Assembly (NCBI GenBank): GCA_001270045.2
Contig: DF970690.1
Span: forward strand, 530,369-594,368
DNA from: Bacteroidales bacterium 6E
GTDB taxonomy: Bacteria; Bacteroidota; Bacteroidia; Bacteroidales; Prolixibacteraceae
Direction of reading: 5' to 3'
Length of the DNA stretch: 64,000 nt
The translations under genes were made by a program, and so were the position numbers. Positions 28,109-35,991 of the stretch are shown one piece after another. The notes under the pieces are model-generated. The model was not told the origin of the DNA and made no database searches. It was given only the letters and a program-made list of their open reading frames with translations. Numbering within the stretch: position 1 is the stretch's first letter; every line of letters starts with the position of its first letter.

Positions 28109-28969
28109 TCAACGATGCAATTTAACAGCCCTGACCACCATGATACCTGTATTGGATTTCCCCTTCTTCAGGTATTCCTTGAGTGTCAAAGGATCATTAA
28201 TGACTTTTTCAGCGGTGGAACTGGCATGAATAAAGGACAACCCATGGCTTTCCCAGGAAGCGATAACCACATGGGTTACATCCAGGCCTTTTATACTTGT
28301 GGTGATGCCGATGATATCCCCGTCCTTTATCGATGCCTCAAATTTATCGAGACCATCAAGTGGAATGTACCACCGATTGGTGGCAGAAACTTCCAGCTCT
28401 ATCCGTTTAAGTTCAGGTACCAGTTCAGGATGGGCTTTCAATACAGGATAGCTGGCCGGATGATCACCCATAAATCCAACACTGGTTGTCAACAGGGGTG
28501 CCCCGATGGACTTTGCCACATCCATGACATACCCCTTATGAACATTGTTGTCAATCCATTCACTGAAATAATGAAGCCTTGAAATATATCCAGATCTTAT
28601 TCCATCCCGATAACGTATCCGTTGCAGCAAAGCGCTGAATGTATCAAATGTAGGATGATCGGAAAGAATGGTATGCACCAATGCCAGGCAATTCTCGGCA
28701 AAGGTGGTGCAATCCAGTTCACGCAGGTTAATGACCATCTTTTCCTCAGGGCCCGTTTCCAAAGTATGGGCAACATAGGGCGTTTCAAGAAATGTCAAAC
28801 CGATATCCTTTAAAAGCTTTCCGGGGTCAGATTTGTCTGAGTCCTTAAAATCATGGATAATTTTCTCAATTATGGCTTTATCCGTTTGATGTACGGGCGT
28901 GTCCTGTCCGGAAGTATAATAATGCATCGACAGAAAAATTATCAGGCCAAAAATTTGGATCAGTTTCAT
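28109..28969 (-). CDS. DUF1460 N-acetylmuramoyl-L-alanine amidase-like protein
   Basis: A 286-residue exported protein with a signal peptide at residues 1-21 (MKLIQIFGLIIFLSMHYYTSG). The DUF1460 (AmiA-like NlpC/P60-related) core shows TPYVAHTLE, the catalytic-type Cys in RELDCTTFAENCLAL, GYVMDVAKSIGAPLL, and the His-containing DGDIIGITTSIKGLDVTHVVIASW. Members in Bacteroides are thought to cleave the bond between MurNAc and L-Ala in peptidoglycan. It is a single gene with 100-240 base gaps on both sides. Confidence 0.85.
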   Translation of the reverse strand: MKLIQIFGLIIFLSMHYYTSGQDTPVHQTDKAIIEKIIHDFKDSDKSDPGKLLKDIGLTFLETPYVAHTLETGPEEKMVINLRELDCTTFAENCLALVHTILSDHPTFDTFSALLQRIRYRDGIRSGYISRLHYFSEWIDNNVHKGYVMDVAKSIGAPLLTTSVGFMGDHPASYPVLKAHPELVPELKRIELEVSATNRWYIPLDGLDKFEASIKDGDIIGITTSIKGLDVTHVVIASWESHGLSFIHASSTAEKVINDPLTLKEYLKKGKSNTGIMVVRAVKLHR

Positions 28970-29209
28970 GGTTAAAGCATTTTAAGAAGTAAAATATCCC
29001 GTAAGATACTAAATCATAAGACTCATAAATCAACGACCTCCCCAAAATATCCAATACACCATTTAAAGCAAATGAAAATATCCTGATCAGTAAACCCTGG
29101 TTAATGAATTAAACACAAGCTATACTGAGAGCACAAAAGCACAACAGGTTTGTACAAAAATGAATGGAAGATAATCCATCCCACGATTACCCGCGATCAG
29201 TCAAGACAG

Positions 29210-30262
29210 TTAAAAACGAAATCCGTCAAGCATTTTCAAGTATATTGAAAAGGCATTCTCCAACTCGGATTTCAGGATGTATTCATTGGCAGTATGGGAT
29301 CGGGCTGAGTCTCCAGGTCCCATCTTGACCGATGGCCATGGCATGATGGCCTGGTCGGAAGTGGTAGGTGATCCATACATGGCAATACCTAGCTCTTTAG
29401 CCCGGAGTGCGAAAGGATGATCAGAACCAATGCCAGAGGAATTCAGGCGGAATGATCGTGGCTTCACCTCTGAGCGTATCATTCCTGAAATGATATTACA
29501 CAGTTCCTGATTTGAATAAAATTCATTGGTTCTCACATCGAGTACAAAATGACATAAATCGGGGACCACGTTATGCTGTGTGCCGGCTTCGATTTGGGTA
29601 GCCGTAATTTTCACCCTGCCAAGTGTTTCAGATACTTTTTCAAATGAACTCTCCCGAAGTTTCCGGATATCATCCAATGCGATGTATAAGGCATTTTCAC
29701 CTTCGTCACGTGCAGCATGTCCTGATTTTCCATGGGCATAACAGTCGAGGACGAGTAATCCCCTTTCAGCAATAGCCACTTCCATTCTGGTTGGTTCACC
29801 CACTATCGCGAAATCAATTGCCGGAAGAAAGGTTTTGATGGACTCGAAGCCATCTGGCCCCGAATTTTCTTCTTCAGCCGTTGCTGCGTACACCAGGTTC
29901 CATGGCAACTCCTTTTTGTTCAGAAAATGCATAAATACGGCAAGCAGCGTAACCAAAGGTCCACCGGCATCATTGCTTCCTAGTCCTGTAATACGGTCCC
30001 CTTCCTCAATAGCCCCAAATGGATCATAGGTCCAACCGGGAACAGGTTTGACCGTATCGATATGTGAATTTAGGAGCAGGGTTGGTTTGGCCAGGTCAAA
30101 ATTTGGACTTACCGACCATGTATTGTTTTTATGCGTTTGAAAATGTATACCCCTGTCAGAAAAAAAGTGACGGATGATTGTGGCAACATCCGATTCGTTT
30201 TTGCTAAACGATGGAGTTTTAATCAAACGAATAAGGAGTTGGATATAATCGTTCATATTCAA
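29210..30262 (-). CDS. M20-family deacylase, ArgE-like (probable N-acyl-citrulline/ornithine deacylase)
   Basis: A 350-residue two-zinc M20 peptidase. Metal ligands and catalytic residues are in place: LLLNSHIDTVK (His67, Asp69), LGSNDAGG (Asp98), AATAEEENSGPDG (acid base), VGEPTRMEVAIAERG, the dimer-domain histidine in GKSGHAARDEGENA, and ARSHTANEYILKSEL at the C-terminus. The family resembles the ArgE-like enzymes that remove the acyl group in Bacteroidota arginine synthesis, where citrulline is formed as an N-succinyl or N-acetyl derivative. The window's carbamoyltransferase (39903-40850) looks succinyl-specific, so N-succinylcitrulline is the likely substrate. It stands alone, outside the arg operon. 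Confidence 0.8.
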   Translation of the reverse strand: MNMNDYIQLLIRLIKTPSFSKNESDVATIIRHFFSDRGIHFQTHKNNTWSVSPNFDLAKPTLLLNSHIDTVKPVPGWTYDPFGAIEEGDRITGLGSNDAGGPLVTLLAVFMHFLNKKELPWNLVYAATAEEENSGPDGFESIKTFLPAIDFAIVGEPTRMEVAIAERGLLVLDCYAHGKSGHAARDEGENALYIALDDIRKLRESSFEKVSETLGRVKITATQIEAGTQHNVVPDLCHFVLDVRTNEFYSNQELCNIISGMIRSEVKPRSFRLNSSGIGSDHPFALRAKELGIAMYGSPTTSDQAIMPWPSVKMGPGDSARSHTANEYILKSELENAFSIYLKMLDGFRF

Positions 30263-30375
30263 ACAAATCTGTCTTACAAAGAAAATGATTTATCATGTAC
30301 CTGAAACATACAACAAAGGGGGATTGAAATTATTGAAGCGGATTATTGGGCGCTACTGTATGCGCCGGAAACAAC

Positions 30376-30405
30376 AAAGAGGCACCAGAATTCTGGCGCC
30401 TCTTT
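30376..30405 (-). terminator. Terminator at the end of the cytochrome operon
   Basis: AAAGAGGCACCAG (30376-30388) pairs with CTGGCGCCTCTTT (30393-30405), with one A-C mismatch and an AATT loop. It lies 38 bases past the cytochrome b stop; the minus-strand 3' flank is T-rich but interrupted (TTTGTTGTTT). Confidence 0.75.
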
Positions 30406-30442
30406 CAAACTTAATGGTTCTGATTGATTAAAAAAGACCTCC

Positions 30443-31063
30443 TCAATGGTTCGGTTCATGCCATCCGGTAACGATACTCCGGAAATTTTTCAAAGGGCTC
30501 TTCCCGATGGAAGCTGCATACAGATGGACAAGAAGGAACACAAAAATCATAAAACCTAATCCGGCATGAAAAATGGCCGTTAAAAATACTCCACTGAGGT
30601 TATATACTTTTTCTACTATGAATTCAGGGAATAATAGTCCGATACCAGAAGCTATCACCAAGGGTACCACCAGGTACATGACACCGAAATAGGCGAATTT
30701 CTGCATGGGATTAAACTTCCTTTTCTCGCTAAGCGGAAAAGGTGGCTGTTGATTTTTGAACATCCCGAAAGCATAATATAATGCCTGACGTGTCAACCTG
30801 TCAATCAATCCTTTGGATTTCATCCTGTAAAAACGGTAATTACCGAAAAAGATATTTCCAAAAAGGAAAAACAGGTAATTAATGGCCAGTATTATTCCGG
30901 TAACATTGTGGCTGGTCACCAGCATGGCGAAGTCTAAAAAATCTCCGTGTATGCCATAATGCATGAAAAAACCGGTCAAAATGAGTATCACGATCCCTAA
31001 GGCATTGATTGCATGCCAAATGCGAAGCCAGACAGGATAAAAATATAATCTTTTTTCAGACAT
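30443..31063 (-). CDS. Cytochrome b, membrane quinol-oxidoreductase-type subunit
   Basis: A 206-residue protein with four hydrophobic helices and paired histidines (RIWHAINALGIVILILTGFFMHYG, LVTSHNVTGIILAINYLFFL, YLVVPLVIASGIGLLF, AIFHAGLGFMIFVFLLVHLYAA), of the Ni-hydrogenase/thiosulfate-reductase cytochrome b type. Such subunits bind two b haems and exchange electrons between the quinone pool and periplasmic redox partners. It starts 5 bases after the seven-haem cytochrome gene. The two probably form an inner-membrane quinol:cytochrome c module; no catalytic molybdopterin subunit is nearby. Confidence 0.88.
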   Translation of the reverse strand: MSEKRLYFYPVWLRIWHAINALGIVILILTGFFMHYGIHGDFLDFAMLVTSHNVTGIILAINYLFFLFGNIFFGNYRFYRMKSKGLIDRLTRQALYYAFGMFKNQQPPFPLSEKRKFNPMQKFAYFGVMYLVVPLVIASGIGLLFPEFIVEKVYNLSGVFLTAIFHAGLGFMIFVFLLVHLYAASIGKSPLKNFRSIVTGWHEPNH

Positions 31064-31068
31064 GTCTA

Positions 31069-32010
31069 TTACTTTTTTAAGATAACCCTAAATGCGATGT
31101 GAACAGAGATTCCAACAACCATCAAAGCAATAATCCCGATGGTGATATACTTGAAAAGCGGAACCTGGTTTGCACCAATGATATAGGCTTGATTACTCTG
31201 GATAGATGAGAAAAATCCCTGGTCTTCACGTGCCTGGATATTCTCGTAACGATAGAGGGTTGCCTGAAGCATGGTATTCGCTGAGTGGCATTCTGCACAC
31301 TTTTTCACTGCATTTTCCTTGGGTTGGATATTATGGGAGACCATCAGGTCCTGGTTATACTCGGCATGACAATCTATACAACGTATACTTCTGAAATGGA
31401 GTTCCTGGTTGGGAAGCCATTCATGGACAACATTTAGATTGTGGAATTCGGCATTGGTCGAGAGACTGTACTGTGCAGCGTTGGAGTGGCAGGTAAGGCA
31501 CATCTGATTACCTACCCGTACAATTTCTCCAACGGTGGAGCTTGTCCTGGCTGCATTCTGGTAGTAATGCTGGTCGTGGCATTTACTGCAGGTAAAGAGG
31601 TCACCCGCTCTCTCAAAGTGAACGCTCTTTTGAAATTCTTCATCAATTTTTTCAAACTGGTATTGCTCGTAGTGTGGATCTCCACCATGGCAATCCAGAC
31701 AGGTAGCCATGGGCTCCAGTTTGAGTTCATGCATATGCGGATACGTTTCGTAATCCATTGAATGGCAATCAGTACAGGCAAATGTTTTATGAACACCGTT
31801 CATGAACATCACTGAATCGATCACCAGGTGCGGGTTCATCAGCCTCTTCTCCTCCTGCCCCGACCAATCGTTAAAAAAAGAATAGGTTTGTTTGCTGTGA
31901 CAGTTTAGGCAGACCTGGTTCTCCTCCCTCATGGCATTCTCCTGGGCGGAGATATGCGACATCACCAGCAGGCCTGTGATAAAACATAAAAATCCCTTAA
32001 GGTTCAGCAT
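31069..32010 (-). CDS. Seven-haem c-type cytochrome with C-terminal membrane anchor
   Basis: A 313-residue protein with an N-terminal signal segment (MLNLKGFLCFITGLLVMSHISAQ) and seven CxxCH motifs: CLNCH, CTDCH, CLDCH, CSKCH, CLTCH, CIDCH, CAECH. A single C-terminal helix (LFKYITIGIIALMVVGISVHIAFRVI) anchors the haem domain on the periplasmic face. Spacing between motifs and extra histidines suit a cytochrome c3/NapC-like electron-transfer chain. With the adjacent cytochrome b it could pass electrons from quinol to the soluble and outer-membrane cytochromes encoded upstream. I see no catalytic-site haem with an unusual motif such as CxxCK. Confidence 0.88.
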   Translation of the reverse strand: MLNLKGFLCFITGLLVMSHISAQENAMREENQVCLNCHSKQTYSFFNDWSGQEEKRLMNPHLVIDSVMFMNGVHKTFACTDCHSMDYETYPHMHELKLEPMATCLDCHGGDPHYEQYQFEKIDEEFQKSVHFERAGDLFTCSKCHDQHYYQNAARTSSTVGEIVRVGNQMCLTCHSNAAQYSLSTNAEFHNLNVVHEWLPNQELHFRSIRCIDCHAEYNQDLMVSHNIQPKENAVKKCAECHSANTMLQATLYRYENIQAREDQGFFSSIQSNQAYIIGANQVPLFKYITIGIIALMVVGISVHIAFRVILKK

Positions 32011-32083
32011 TTTACATCAATTTGGTTATAAAAAAATGCGCATCGACCCGATAAATCGGATTCGATGCGCATTGAAAACAGAA

Positions 32084-32500
32084 TTATTTCATTGTCCTGA
32101 TCAGGTTGACTACAGCCCACCTTTCTTCTTCGTCCGTAATTTTACTTTCGAAGTTTGGCATTTCGCCACGACCAACAAATGACATATAGTAAATTTCACC
32201 GTCGGTCAAAGCCTGAAATGCAGCTGCACTGAAATCACCCGGGAAAGTTTTCATGCTTGCGGCTTTCGGGCCATCGCCTTTACCAACGTTACCATGGCAT
32301 GAACGGCAGTGTTTCGCCCAAGCGGCTTTTCCAAGACGTTCCAGGCTTGTATCGCCTTTCACGGGATTCTTTTTGGCTTTGTACTCTGCAGGAATTTTCC
32401 AGGGTTCACCCTTTTTCTGCTGAGGTGCACTTACAAATGACATGAGAACAACACCAAGAACAAGTGCTGCTAATGTGAAAACGAGATTTTTTGCTTTCAT
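32084..32500 (-). CDS. Small periplasmic cytochrome c (one haem)
   Basis: From the ATG at 32500 the product has 138 residues with a signal peptide (MKAKNLVFTLAALVLGVVLMSFVSA), one haem site (AKHCRSCHGNVGKGDGPKA) and a distal methionine ligand candidate in MSFVGRGEMPNFESKITDEERWAVVNLIRTMK, the cytochrome c class I layout. It would shuttle electrons in the periplasm. An in-frame ATG at 32563 would extend it into the DUF5777 gene, so I reject that start. It lies in the cytochrome cluster between the beta-barrel and seven-haem genes. Confidence 0.88.
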   Translation of the reverse strand: MKAKNLVFTLAALVLGVVLMSFVSAPQQKKGEPWKIPAEYKAKKNPVKGDTSLERLGKAAWAKHCRSCHGNVGKGDGPKAASMKTFPGDFSAAAFQALTDGEIYYMSFVGRGEMPNFESKITDEEERWAVVNLIRTMK

Positions 32501-32522
32501 AGTTTTTAAAATTAAATAATGA

Positions 32523-33434
32523 CTAAAAATTCCAAAGACGTGTAATGGTAAAGCCCAATGCAAAGCTATCCCATCCCGGCTTATTCAGATTGTGCATCAT
32601 CATATCCTGAGGGACGATCCCATCGGCTGTACCGGCATAAATATGGAAAGCATGTGTACTGGTGGCAATCTCCCAACCAATTGAGATATTGGGTTCAGGA
32701 TGATTGATCCACTCACGCTGTTCAGAGATATCCTTAATTTTCAGAGGAACATCGTAGTTAAAAATAATCGACGACTGCGGAGAAAAATTGACTCTACCGT
32801 TAAAGTGAAGGCCAATCTTGTCGTGGTCACCATCCCAAACTACCATATTGTAGTGTGAGAAGCTGGCGCCAGCCTGAAGAGAAACCGCTTCACCAAATTT
32901 CCTGCTGATAATCAACTGAGAAAAATAAGAAAGACGATCCTGGAAGTTTACTGAATGTGGCAGTGTTGGACCTTTGGTATCAACCACCTGTCCGCTCCCA
33001 AAAGCACTTTCATTACGTCCGTCAATGGCCATGACACCATATAAGGCAACAGCTACCGGAATGGTATTTCTACGGGTCTGTTCCACGATCGTCCATTTGG
33101 CGTTAAAATCGGTATACATGTTCTTTTTGGTACCACCGACACCGATCTGGAAGTTTTTGAAAGGTACATAATTAACTCCCAATCTGATGTTTGCACCAGG
33201 GGCATAAATTCCCCAAAGATCCGAACGACCATTCTGCATATTGCCGAATTTGTGCTGGATGACGTATTCCAGGGTTTTTACCGATGGAATATAGGTGGTC
33301 TGGTTATCGAGAAGCAATCCGCTTGCAAAGGGCGCCCTAACCGGCCTGTCCTTTTCCGGAGCCTCTTCTTCCTGGGCAAAAACACCCAGGTTAAACAAAC
33401 CTGCCAGAATAAGAAATAATATAGTTTTTTTCAT
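32523..33434 (-). CDS. DUF5777 family outer-membrane beta-barrel protein
   Basis: About 303 residues with a signal peptide (MKKTILFLILAGLFNLGVFAQ). The conserved PFASGLLLDNQTTYIPSVKTLEYVIQHKFG start of DUF5777 proteins is present, followed by repeated amphipathic strands and an aromatic C-terminal end (DSFALGFTITRLWNF) typical of outer-membrane barrels. The length suggests 12-14 strands, smaller than MtrB-type electron-conduit porins. Its place inside a cytochrome cluster suggests a structural or transport partner for the cytochromes at the outer membrane; that role is inference. The ATG at 33434 is preferred over 33452. Confidence 0.85.
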   Translation of the reverse strand: MKKTILFLILAGLFNLGVFAQEEEAPEKDRPVRAPFASGLLLDNQTTYIPSVKTLEYVIQHKFGNMQNGRSDLWGIYAPGANIRLGVNYVPFKNFQIGVGGTKKNMYTDFNAKWTIVEQTRRNTIPVAVALYGVMAIDGRNESAFGSGQVVDTKGPTLPHSVNFQDRLSYFSQLIISRKFGEAVSLQAGASFSHYNMVVWDGDHDKIGLHFNGRVNFSPQSSIIFNYDVPLKIKDISEQREWINHPEPNISIGWEIATSTHAFHIYAGTADGIVPQDMMMHNLNKPGWDSFALGFTITRLWNF

Positions 33435-33454
33435 TTTATCCGATTTAACCATGG

Positions 33455-33838
33455 TTAATTGTTTTTAGCTCCCTGCTGAATCCAGCCAAGAATCAGGGCA
33501 GCCTCAGAGGCGGTATAGGTCTTGTGCCTGTGTGTCGTCCCTGTTGGACCAGGAACCTTATAAATACCACTTTCGGCAGGAGTTGAAGTATTGATGTATT
33601 TGCTGGTATTGATGGCAGCATATGAACTGCCAGAAACCAGGTTGGGCGGAGTGGCCCCGGCTTTGTGACATCCTACGCAACCTGCATTGAATATAGGCTG
33701 TATCTGCGTTGCATAGCTGATTTCAGGTCCAGAGGGATCCACCGGTGGTGCTTCCTCTTCGAGAATGAAATCGTACTTACAACCTGCAAATGCCAATAAC
33801 AGGAGAAATAAGATGACCGATCTATTTATTCTTTTCAT
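33455..33838 (-). CDS. Mono-haem lipoprotein with cytochrome-c-like domain
   Basis: A 127-residue lipoprotein: signal and lipobox FLLLLAFAGC give a lipidated Cys at residue 20. An acidic/proline linker (EEEAPPVDPSGPE) and a single haem motif (IFNAGCVGCHKAGATPPNLVSGSSYAAI) follow, resembling the short cytochrome domains found in many secreted Bacteroidota and Planctomycetes proteins. The end (SEAALILGWIQQGAKNN) is the usual C-terminal helix of this domain. It lies 20 bases before the DUF5777 gene and is probably co-transcribed with it. Confidence 0.82.
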   Translation of the reverse strand: MKRINRSVILFLLLLAFAGCKYDFILEEEAPPVDPSGPEISYATQIQPIFNAGCVGCHKAGATPPNLVSGSSYAAINTSKYINTSTPAESGIYKVPGPTGTTHRHKTYTASEAALILGWIQQGAKNN

Positions 33839-33931
33839 ATATTCTTTGTTTTTGATTTTAGCCTTGAACTGTTTTCGTTGATCACAGCATTGGTACTACA
33901 AACCGGGTACCAAATTCTGGATGACAAATTT

Positions 33932-33965
33932 TTAAAAGACTCCCCAGTAATGGGAAGTCTTTTAA
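33932..33965 (-). terminator. Hairpin after the collagen-stalk cytochrome gene
   Basis: TTAAAAGACTCCC (33932-33944) can pair with GGGAAGTCTTTTAA (33952-33965) with one bulged base. It is 10 bases past the stop of the six-haem gene; the following minus-strand tract is only moderately T-rich. It may attenuate rather than stop transcription into the downstream cytochrome genes. Confidence 0.55.
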
Positions 33966-33975
33966 CCTATGATTT

Positions 33976-35043
33976 TTAGTTCAGAGCTTCAATTGAATTC
34001 TTGAGCAGAGCTTTGGCATAAGCCGGGTTGTGGATACCACCGCTGTGATCGCCGTAGAGAAGACGATAGTTAAACAATGCACCGGCCACATCAATCGGCA
34101 CAGTTGCATTTGGATTCGGTTCGAGTGATCCTGTAGCGGTTACGCGCATTGCACCTTTTTCAACCAGTTTATCTCCCAATTCATTGAAGAGTTCATAGTA
34201 CTCAGCTTTGGCAGCCTGAATTGCTTCAGCAGTGGTAATGCCTGAGTGGCAGCTTGAACAAGCGGCTGGTCCAACATTCCAGGTGTGACCACCTACAGTT
34301 CCGTTGGTGCTGTCGTGCATATGGCATGAATTACAAGATGCAGCGGTACGGTGGGGATGAGATCCGGCACCAGGAATGGCTGTTGAAGCCTGTGCGAAAG
34401 TGTAACCCCAGATACCTTCAACGACAACCGACTGTGTACTGTAGTGCGGGCCAAAACGGTTATTCGGGATGGTGAAATTGCCTTCAGCATTGGCAACGGG
34501 CGCATGCTCACGTGGCTGGTGACAATCGATACAAATATTGGAAGATCCCATGTCGATTTCAACTGATCCTGTTTTGTCCATGTAGGGCTTGAGAGGATCT
34601 GTCAGACGAAGCGCATAGTCCGGTCCGTCATTGGCAAAATCGAAAGTCTGGTGTGAAGTGTGACAGGTTGCACAGGTAAAGGCCTCGCCTTTATCCAGGT
34701 TAGCGGGCAAATCACGTACACCCAATGTTTTGGCAGCAACAAAACCATTTCCTGAATGGCAGGTTGCACAACCAGAACGGGCGCCTGCATAGGCCACATT
34801 CGGTCCTTCACCATGAACTGAGTTTCCAAACTGAGATGCTATTAATGTTTTATTGGTTTGATTATGACAGGCAATGCAACTGGCTGTACCATCAACGCCA
34901 TTTTGGCCATTGGTACCATCCACACCGTCTTTCCCGTCTAAACCTGGTAAACCCATTGGCCCTTCTTTTACACAGGAAGTCATCATAAGTGCTCCGGCAA
35001 ATAAAAAGAGGACGATCGCCTTGAATAAATTCTTTGTTCCCAT
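33976..35043 (-). CDS. Six-haem lipoprotein cytochrome with collagen-like stalk
   Basis: From the ATG at 35043 the product has about 355 residues. The lipoprotein signal (FKAIVLFLFAGALMMTSC) is followed directly by eight consecutive Gly-X-Y triplets (GPM GLP GLD GKD GVD GTN GQN GVD), a collagen-like rod. The haem domain has six CxxCH motifs: CIACH, CATCH, CATCH, CIDCH, CNSCH, CSSCH. Many free histidines are present for bis-His ligation. A lipid-anchored rod carrying a multihaem head suggests a cytochrome held away from the membrane, possibly surface-exposed; localisation is inference. The in-frame ATG at 35091 is rejected because the signal peptide begins at 35043. Confidence 0.87.
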   Translation of the reverse strand: MGTKNLFKAIVLFLFAGALMMTSCVKEGPMGLPGLDGKDGVDGTNGQNGVDGTASCIACHNQTNKTLIASQFGNSVHGEGPNVAYAGARSGCATCHSGNGFVAAKTLGVRDLPANLDKGEAFTCATCHTSHQTFDFANDGPDYALRLTDPLKPYMDKTGSVEIDMGSSNICIDCHQPREHAPVANAEGNFTIPNNRFGPHYSTQSVVVEGIWGYTFAQASTAIPGAGSHPHRTAASCNSCHMHDSTNGTVGGHTWNVGPAACSSCHSGITTAEAIQAAKAEYYELFNELGDKLVEKGAMRVTATGSLEPNPNATVPIDVAGALFNYRLLYGDHSGGIHNPAYAKALLKNSIEALN

Positions 35044-35120
35044 AATTGATGGATTAGGTTTGTTAATACGAGTGTAATTGTTATCGTTCATAATAAAAAA
35101 TTATACTATTATCTATGTGG

Positions 35121-35128
35121 CAAAAATA
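35121..35128 (-). promoter_or_regulatory. -7 element for the cytochrome operon
   Basis: Read on the minus strand this is TATTTTTG, an exact -7 match 78 bases before the six-haem gene ATG; transcription would begin near 35113. There is no TTTG at -33, as might be expected of a promoter that needs an activator. Confidence 0.45.
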
Positions 35129-35227
35129 CACACCCCCGTGAATTGGGCCCTAAGATGTAGTATGATATATGAGAATGAAACGACTCGTAATAATCAAGCA
35201 AAGAAATGCGGTAGATAATAAAATGCG

Positions 35228-35241
35228 TTGACAAATGTCAA
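35228..35241. promoter_or_regulatory. Crp/FNR-type palindrome TTGACAAATGTCAA
   Basis: TTGAC-AAAT-GTCAA is a perfect 5-4-5 inverted repeat of the FNR/DNR class. It lies immediately after the stop codon of the FNR-like gene and 185 bases upstream of the six-haem cytochrome ATG (about 120 bases upstream of the predicted transcription start). It is a candidate binding site for the regulator encoded next to it. Confidence 0.5.
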
Positions 35242-35991
35242 TTACCCATTCTTACTAATCTCATTAAGCGACTCTTCATCAATTATTTCCATGTATTTTC
35301 CTTCCTGATTGATCAATCCGGAAGATTTGAATTCCTTCAAAATACGGACAAAACTCTCTTTTGTCATCGCCGACATTTCTGCAAGTTCCTGTCGGCTGAA
35401 CGGAAGTAAAAACGGATTGGAATGAAATACCTGATGTCTCAGATACAACAATGTATCAGCTACTCTTCCCGGCATATACTTCTGGGTCAGGTTCACAAGA
35501 GTATTAAACATATGGTTATTCAGCTGATGGTAGTGGTTGATCAGGCTGAGTGCAAAATTCGTGTTCAATGAAAAAAGCTCAAGAATGTTGTCAGAGTTAA
35601 TAAAACAACATTCAACATCGGTAACGGCTGTAACTGTATAAGGCCTGTGGGTCTCACTGGTAAAAACCCCGCTTGTGAGGATGCCAGTGTCTTTCATGAC
35701 CTTTAATATCAAATTCTTGTCTTTGCTACCCTCAACATAGACTTTCACAATTCCTTTACGAAGGCAAACAATATTGGTCGAAAGTGTATTTTGTTTTAAT
35801 ATGGTTTCACCCGGCCTGAAACGAACATTGTATTTGTTGCTTACGAGCCTTTCCAGTTCAGGCTTCGACAAAGTTTTGAACAACAATCCGTTATTCCTGT
35901 CGAAACATGACATGCAACAATCATCCTTACAATGCTGACAACTCTTCTCTGTAATTACAGGTTTCTCTAAAATTTCGGTTATATAATTCAC
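35242..35991 (-). CDS. FNR-like Crp-family transcription regulator with cysteine cluster
   Basis: A 249-residue Crp/FNR regulator starting at a GTG (35991). The cNMP-like sensor domain (RFRPGETILKQNTLSTNIVCLRKGIVKVYVEGSKDKNLILKVM) is followed by a long helix and a winged helix-turn-helix (LPFSRQELAEMSAMTKESFVRILKEFKSSGLI). The N-terminus carries Cys18, 21, 25, 26 and 29, and Cys128-Cys129 lie where FNR has its fourth cluster ligand (Cys122). An oxygen-labile 4Fe-4S cluster is therefore plausible. The recognition helix has E..VR where FNR has E..SR. It is directly upstream of the cytochrome cluster on the same strand, which suggests control of anaerobic respiration genes. Confidence 0.85.
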   Translation of the reverse strand: MNYITEILEKPVITEKSCQHCKDDCCMSCFDRNNGLLFKTLSKPELERLVSNKYNVRFRPGETILKQNTLSTNIVCLRKGIVKVYVEGSKDKNLILKVMKDTGILTSGVFTSETHRPYTVTAVTDVECCFINSDNILELFSLNTNFALSLINHYHQLNNHMFNTLVNLTQKYMPGRVADTLLYLRHQVFHSNPFLLPFSRQELAEMSAMTKESFVRILKEFKSSGLINQEGKYMEIIDEESLNEISKNG

